Shown here one piece after another: positions 61,601 through 64,000 of a stretch of DNA of 64,000 nt. A program made the translations under genes and the position numbers. The notes beneath the pieces are model-generated. The model ran no database searches. It was given only the letters and a program-made list of their open reading frames with translations, and was not told where the DNA came from. Every line of letters begins with the position of its first letter. Positions within the stretch are counted from its first letter, which is position 1. The DNA comes from Rhizobium sp. P32RR-XVIII (GTDB lineage: Bacteria > Pseudomonadota > Alphaproteobacteria > Rhizobiales > Rhizobiaceae): assembly GCF_012641395.1 (NCBI RefSeq), contig NZ_JABAIH010000018.1, positions 1 to 64,000 of the forward strand, written 5' to 3'.

Positions 61601-61856
61601 AAGCCACCTGCGCCTGCGCCCGATCCTGATGACGGCATTTGCCTTTATTTTCGGCGTGCTGCCACTGGTCGTGGCTGAGGGACCAGGCGCCGAGATGCGC
61701 CAGTCGCTCGGCACTGCCGTGTTCAGCGGGATGCTCGGGGTGACCATCTTCGGTCTCCTCCTGACGCCCGTCTTCTATGTCCTGCTCCGCGCGCGCTACA
61801 AGCCGCGCAAGCATGAAGAAGAAGACGACGAGGATCTGCAGCAGGCAGCCCAGTAA
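58674..61856 (+). CDS. RND multidrug efflux pump inner-membrane subunit (MexF-like, HAE1)
   Basis: 1060 residues, 12 helices, with the AcrB-family hallmarks RPIFASVISVVLIIIGSVAYFQLPVAQYPEIAPPTIVVRTSYPGADPQTIADAVSTPIEQQVNGVEDMLYMSS, GIVVDDAIVVVENVERNL (proton-relay aspartates) and GLAAKNAILIVEFARQ (Lys). Length and start are closest to MexF. Would export hydrophobic drugs, phenolics or flavonoids by proton antiport. Translationally coupled to the adaptor gene. C-terminus is acidic (HEEEDDEDLQQ). Confidence 0.97.
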   Translation: MRFAHFFVDRPIFASVISVVLIIIGSVAYFQLPVAQYPEIAPPTIVVRTSYPGADPQTIADAVSTPIEQQVNGVEDMLYMSSYSSGDGSMALTITFKLGTDLDKAQVLVQNRIAIALPRLPQEVQRLGVTTDKTSPNLLMVVHLLSPTGRYDQLYTSNYARSRIRDVLVRLQGVGDVQIFGERQYSMRVWLDPEKLSAYGMTSADVVNALRDQNVQVTGGSIGAPPAGTDNAFQYTVRTDGRFSDARQFRYVIVKAAADGRLVKLEDVARVELGAQDYVTNSYLNNKTAVALVINARPGTNALETTGQIKSMMAGLSKNFPPGLEYSIVYDPTEFVAESISEVYRTIGEAAVLVALVVLVFLQSWRTAIIPIVAIPVSLIGTFAFLAAFGMSLNMLTLFGLVLAIGIVVDDAIVVVENVERNLAKGMSPRRAAHVTMNEVGTAVVAISLVLIAVFVPTAFIPGISGQFYRQFAVTISIATAISALNSLTLSPALAAVVLKKHDHAKERRNILSRIGHGAASGFNRGFDALSRGYSSVVRFIVRSWIGVGCAMVVFVGLLGATWFISTKVPSGFIPVMDQGYAIIVIQLPDGSSLERTDAVVRKVTDIARKTSGVKDAVEFAGFSGATFTNASNAGVVFTSFQPFADRMKTGDNANKIIKSLYKNLQSVDEAFIIAIPPPPVRGIGNSGGFKMQIMDQDSSSMTRVLDVARRMAVAANQTPGLAGVFTTFSESTPEFYLDIDRDKAQYLNVPIPNIFETLSTNLGISYVNDFNAFGHVYQVRAQADKRFRMEKDDMLNLKVKSATGALVPLGTLADIRDTSGPTLIQRYNMYVSVPLQGNATPGVSTGDAIQKMDALATKMLPPGTTFEWTDLSYQETHTGGSIVWIFALSVVFVFLALAAQYESWVLPLAIILIVPLAVLGALIGVYIRGMDNNVLTQIGFVVLIGLAAKNAILIVEFARQAQDEGKTAIEAAIEASHLRLRPILMTAFAFIFGVLPLVVAEGPGAEMRQSLGTAVFSGMLGVTIFGLLLTPVFYVLLRARYKPRKHEEEDDEDLQQAAQ

Positions 61857-61935
61857 CCAAAGCGCATGGTTGGCCCGTCAGCTGCAAACGCTTGTCGGGC
61901 CACACCGCGATTATAATGTCTAATACCGCCTTGTT

Positions 61936-62190
61936 ATGATCTCGCACGATATTTAATCTCGGTGGTCGAACAAGGTAGCTTCACGTGGGCGGCCGAAAAG
62001 CTGCACGTTTCACAATCCGCGCTGTCGCTACAGATTCGCCATCTCGAAGAACGCCCCGGCGTGAAACTTCTCGACAGATCCGGCAAAACAGTTGTCGCGA
62101 CGGACATTGGTAAAGCCTATATCGGTCATGCCGCTCAGGCTCTGCGCGAGTTCGATGCTGGCAAGCGCGCTGTCCTTCAAGCCAAGGTCA
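61936..62190 (+). pseudogene. Truncated LysR regulator remnant (HTH only)
   Basis: DLARYLISVVEQGSFTWAAEKLHVSQSALSLQIRHLEERPGVKLLDRSGKTVVATDIGKAYIGHAAQALREFDAGKRAVLQAK is a LysR helix-turn-helix with linker. The start ATG at 61936 is one base out of frame with it, and similarity stops at about 62190, where the reverse-strand SDR gene ends. So both ends are damaged. It probably once regulated the upstream RND pump genes or the SDR gene. Confidence 0.8.
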
Positions 62191-62926
62191 TGCCGCCATC
62201 GACATGCAGTTCGATTCCGTTAACGAAGCTCCCTGCGTCGGACGCAAGGAACAGCGCAGCGCGGGCCAGTTCCTCCGGCCGCCCCATGCGGCCGGCGGGA
62301 ATGAGGGAAGCCATATAGTCTTCAAATGTCGGGCGATCGGCTTCCGAAACCCCCAGCTTGCCGAGGATTGCGGTTTCGACTGGCCCGGGGCTCAGGATGT
62401 TGACGCGGATCTTCCGTGGTTTGAATTCGATGGCCCAGTTCTTGGCGAAGGCGGCGACCGCGGCTTTCGAGCCAGCATAAACGGCGTGGTCCGGCAAGAC
62501 CTTCGTTGCCGCCAACGAACTCGTGACGATAATGCTGCCGCTATCGCGAAGAAGCGGAGCGACCGCCTGCACGCCGAAGAAGACGCCGCGAGTATTCGTT
62601 GCAAAATGGCGGTCGTAGTCTTCAGGCGTGACATTGCCGGAGGCTGCGAGGTTGATAACACCGGCATTTGCCATGTAGATGTCCAAGCCGCCGAAGCGGC
62701 TTTTCACCATGTCCGCGAGTTTTTGGTGATGCTCCAGATCGGAAACGTCGCCGACGATGCCGATGGCACCGTGGCCAATCTCTCCGACCGCCTGATCGAC
62801 GACGTCATGGCGTCTACCGGTCATGATGACCTGCGCCCCTTCCTCTGCGAAGAGGCGCGCGGTCGCCTTGCCGATGCCGCTGTTACCGCCGGTGATCACG
62901 GCAACCTTATCCTTGAGATGCTGCAT
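62177..62926 (-). CDS. Short-chain dehydrogenase/reductase
   Basis: 249 residues of classical SDR: VAVITGGNSGIGKATARLFAEEGAQVIMTGR, NAG (YMANAGVINLA), catalytic Ser of VTSSLAATK and YX3K in YAGSKAAVAAFAKN, SPGPVET and the terminal DGGMTLA. ATG 62926 has GAGAGA 8 bases upstream; 62947 adds seven residues. It is divergent from the intact LysR gene, which likely controls it. Substrate unknown. Confidence 0.95.
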   Translation of the reverse strand: MQHLKDKVAVITGGNSGIGKATARLFAEEGAQVIMTGRRHDVVDQAVGEIGHGAIGIVGDVSDLEHHQKLADMVKSRFGGLDIYMANAGVINLAASGNVTPEDYDRHFATNTRGVFFGVQAVAPLLRDSGSIIVTSSLAATKVLPDHAVYAGSKAAVAAFAKNWAIEFKPRKIRVNILSPGPVETAILGKLGVSEADRPTFEDYMASLIPAGRMGRPEELARAALFLASDAGSFVNGIELHVDGGMTLA

Positions 62927-63025
62927 TTGTTTATCTCTCTTTTCCATCGAGGATGAGATAAACGCTCGCGACGCATGCCATTAGACCACGATCAGGCACA
63001 TGATCTGTGCCCCACGGAGATGCGA

Positions 63026-63922
63026 ATGCCAAACCTGCTGGACGAGACGTCGGGATTGATGGCGTTCGTGAGGACCGTAGAAACCGGATCGTTCACGGCG
63101 GCCGCGCGCGATCTTCGCACGACACCGTCAGCGGTGTCGAAAAGCGTGGCGCGATTAGAGAAGAGAATCGGAACGCGGCTCTTCCTGCGCTCGACCCGAG
63201 CACTGACCCTGACGCAGGACGGACAGGCGTTCTTCGAGCGCGTCGCGCCGCTGCTGCGCGAGCTCGATGCGAGCGACGGGGCCATCCGGTCACAGGTAGC
63301 GCCGTCCGGCAGGCTGCGGATCAGCATGCCCGGTGAGCTTGCGCCGCTGCTACTCCCCCGCCTGTTCGACACGTTTGCGAAGAATTACCCGGACCTCCAG
63401 CTCGATGTCGGGCTGACCGACCGCTTCGTTAATCTGGTCCGCGAGGATTATGACGTCGCCCTGCGCGTAGGAACTCCCATGCAAGAGGATTTGATCGTCC
63501 GCCGTCTGGCGGATCTGCCCATGGCGATTGTCGCCTCCCCTGCCTTCATCAACACATGGGGCAGCCCGAAATCCGCGGACGACCTGGTCGGTTTGTCCTT
63601 TGCGCGTTACGCGATGGGCGGCGCGGCGCAACCCGTCCGACTCGCAGATGGCACGGCTTTTATCCCCAAGGGGCGGGTCGACTGCGATACGGGAATGGCC
63701 TTGATCCACGCTGCGCGTAGCGGTCTTGGCGCTGCCTATCTGCTGCGATGCCTCGTGACGGACGATCTGCAGGTCGGCACACTTGTCGATCTCACACCGG
63801 AGATTGGGCTTCCCAAGCTACCTCTCAGTGTCCTGCATGCCTTCGGGCGGACCGTTCCGGCACGCGTAAGGCTGTTCTGCGACTTCATGGCCGGCGAGGC
63901 CAAAACCCTTGCCGGCCTATAG
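63026..63922 (+). CDS. LysR-family transcriptional regulator
   Basis: 298 residues: winged helix LMAFVRTVETGSFTAAARDLRTTPSAVSKSVARLEKRIGTRLFLRSTRALTLTQDG and a LysR substrate domain (SGRLRISMPGELAPLLLPRLFDTFAKNYPDLQLDVGLTDRFVNLVREDYDVALRVG). GGAG 6 bases before ATG 63026 fixes the start; the earlier frame to 62975 is unlikely. Divergent from the SDR gene, the classic LysR target arrangement. It is also a candidate regulator of the pump operon and quinone oxidoreductase through their shared element. Confidence 0.93.
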   Translation: MPNLLDETSGLMAFVRTVETGSFTAAARDLRTTPSAVSKSVARLEKRIGTRLFLRSTRALTLTQDGQAFFERVAPLLRELDASDGAIRSQVAPSGRLRISMPGELAPLLLPRLFDTFAKNYPDLQLDVGLTDRFVNLVREDYDVALRVGTPMQEDLIVRRLADLPMAIVASPAFINTWGSPKSADDLVGLSFARYAMGGAAQPVRLADGTAFIPKGRVDCDTGMALIHAARSGLGAAYLLRCLVTDDLQVGTLVDLTPEIGLPKLPLSVLHAFGRTVPARVRLFCDFMAGEAKTLAGL

Positions 63923-64000
63923 CTTCGGCGTAGCTCGCGTGCCCGCCCGGCTGTTATCGCCTGCGTCGGCGACGGTTTTGCAAAAGTACGGTCTGCGGGC
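63923..64000. other. Window end, no feature
   Basis: The last 78 bases contain no recognisable gene start or terminator. Confidence 0.5.

Noticed and set aside
60507..61814. 435-codon open frame antisense to the RND pump gene
   Set aside because: Composition (Asp/Glu/Arg/His-rich, no domains) and exact opposition to a well-conserved gene mark it as a GC-rich shadow frame.

Overview
The window looks like an accessory replicon or accessory chromosomal region of a Rhizobiaceae alphaproteobacterium (Sinorhizobium/Ensifer or Rhizobium type). Reasons: GC-rich coding style, FixJ- and FixK-type regulators, TolB/TPR 'adenylate cyclase-like' proteins, a RIME-type palindromic element, an RNA with the hallmarks of the alpha-r14 sRNA family, pseudoazurin, and many small rhizobial DUF proteins. 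No rRNA, tRNA, CRISPR array, intact insertion sequence or replication origin was seen.

Layout. 0-6 kb: two convergent cyclase-like proteins, a Crp/Fnr (FixK-like) regulator, a small exported protein, a strong candidate structured C-rich sRNA (about 2954-3091), then a membrane histidine kinase, a FixJ-type regulator and a lone receiver. 6-9.3 kb: inositol/sugar catabolism (frameshifted TIM-barrel isomerase, divergent inosose dehydratase plus Gfo/Idh dehydrogenase). 9.3-11.6 kb: nitric-oxide detoxification (hmp, a short DUF1971 gene and a group III truncated haemoglobin, divergent from nsrR, with two near-identical 21-bp operators between). 11.7-15.3 kb: alpha-r14-type sRNA, EF-hand protein, glycine-zipper lipoprotein, ProQ/FinO RNA chaperone, MFS transporter. 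15.4-20.7 kb: cyoABCD quinol oxidase plus SURF1. 20.6-26.8 kb: hybrid kinase with twin PAS domains, FAD protein, AraC regulator divergent from a disulfide-oxidoreductase-like flavoprotein. 27-31 kb: heterodimeric ABC exporter with a RIME between its genes.

31-53 kb is a patchwork of small stress-type genes (SPW, ACT, DUF1993 twice, DUF1003, DUF2171, DUF427, GNAT) mixed with redox and carbon enzymes: pseudoazurin, glutathione reductase, transketolase, a transaldolase with a one-base frameshift, O6-alkylguanine methyltransferase, a peroxiredoxin-like protein, and the ergothioneine enzymes EgtB and EgtD, separated and oppositely oriented. 53.6-64 kb: short-chain dehydrogenases, cupin, AhpD-like and PNPOx-like proteins, a MexEF-type RND pump, a LysR remnant, an SDR and an intact LysR regulator.

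The most notable signals are non-coding: two separate RNAs built from consecutive hairpins that expose C-rich anti-Shine-Dalgarno loops; the tandem NsrR operators; and an approximately 87-bp sequence duplicated upstream of both a zinc-type quinone oxidoreductase gene and the RND pump operon, suggesting a shared regulon like MexT/MexS/MexEF. Two genes (the TIM-barrel isomerase and transaldolase) each carry one single-base frameshift, and a LysR remnant appears to have lost one base after its start codon; read data are needed to tell decay from sequence error.
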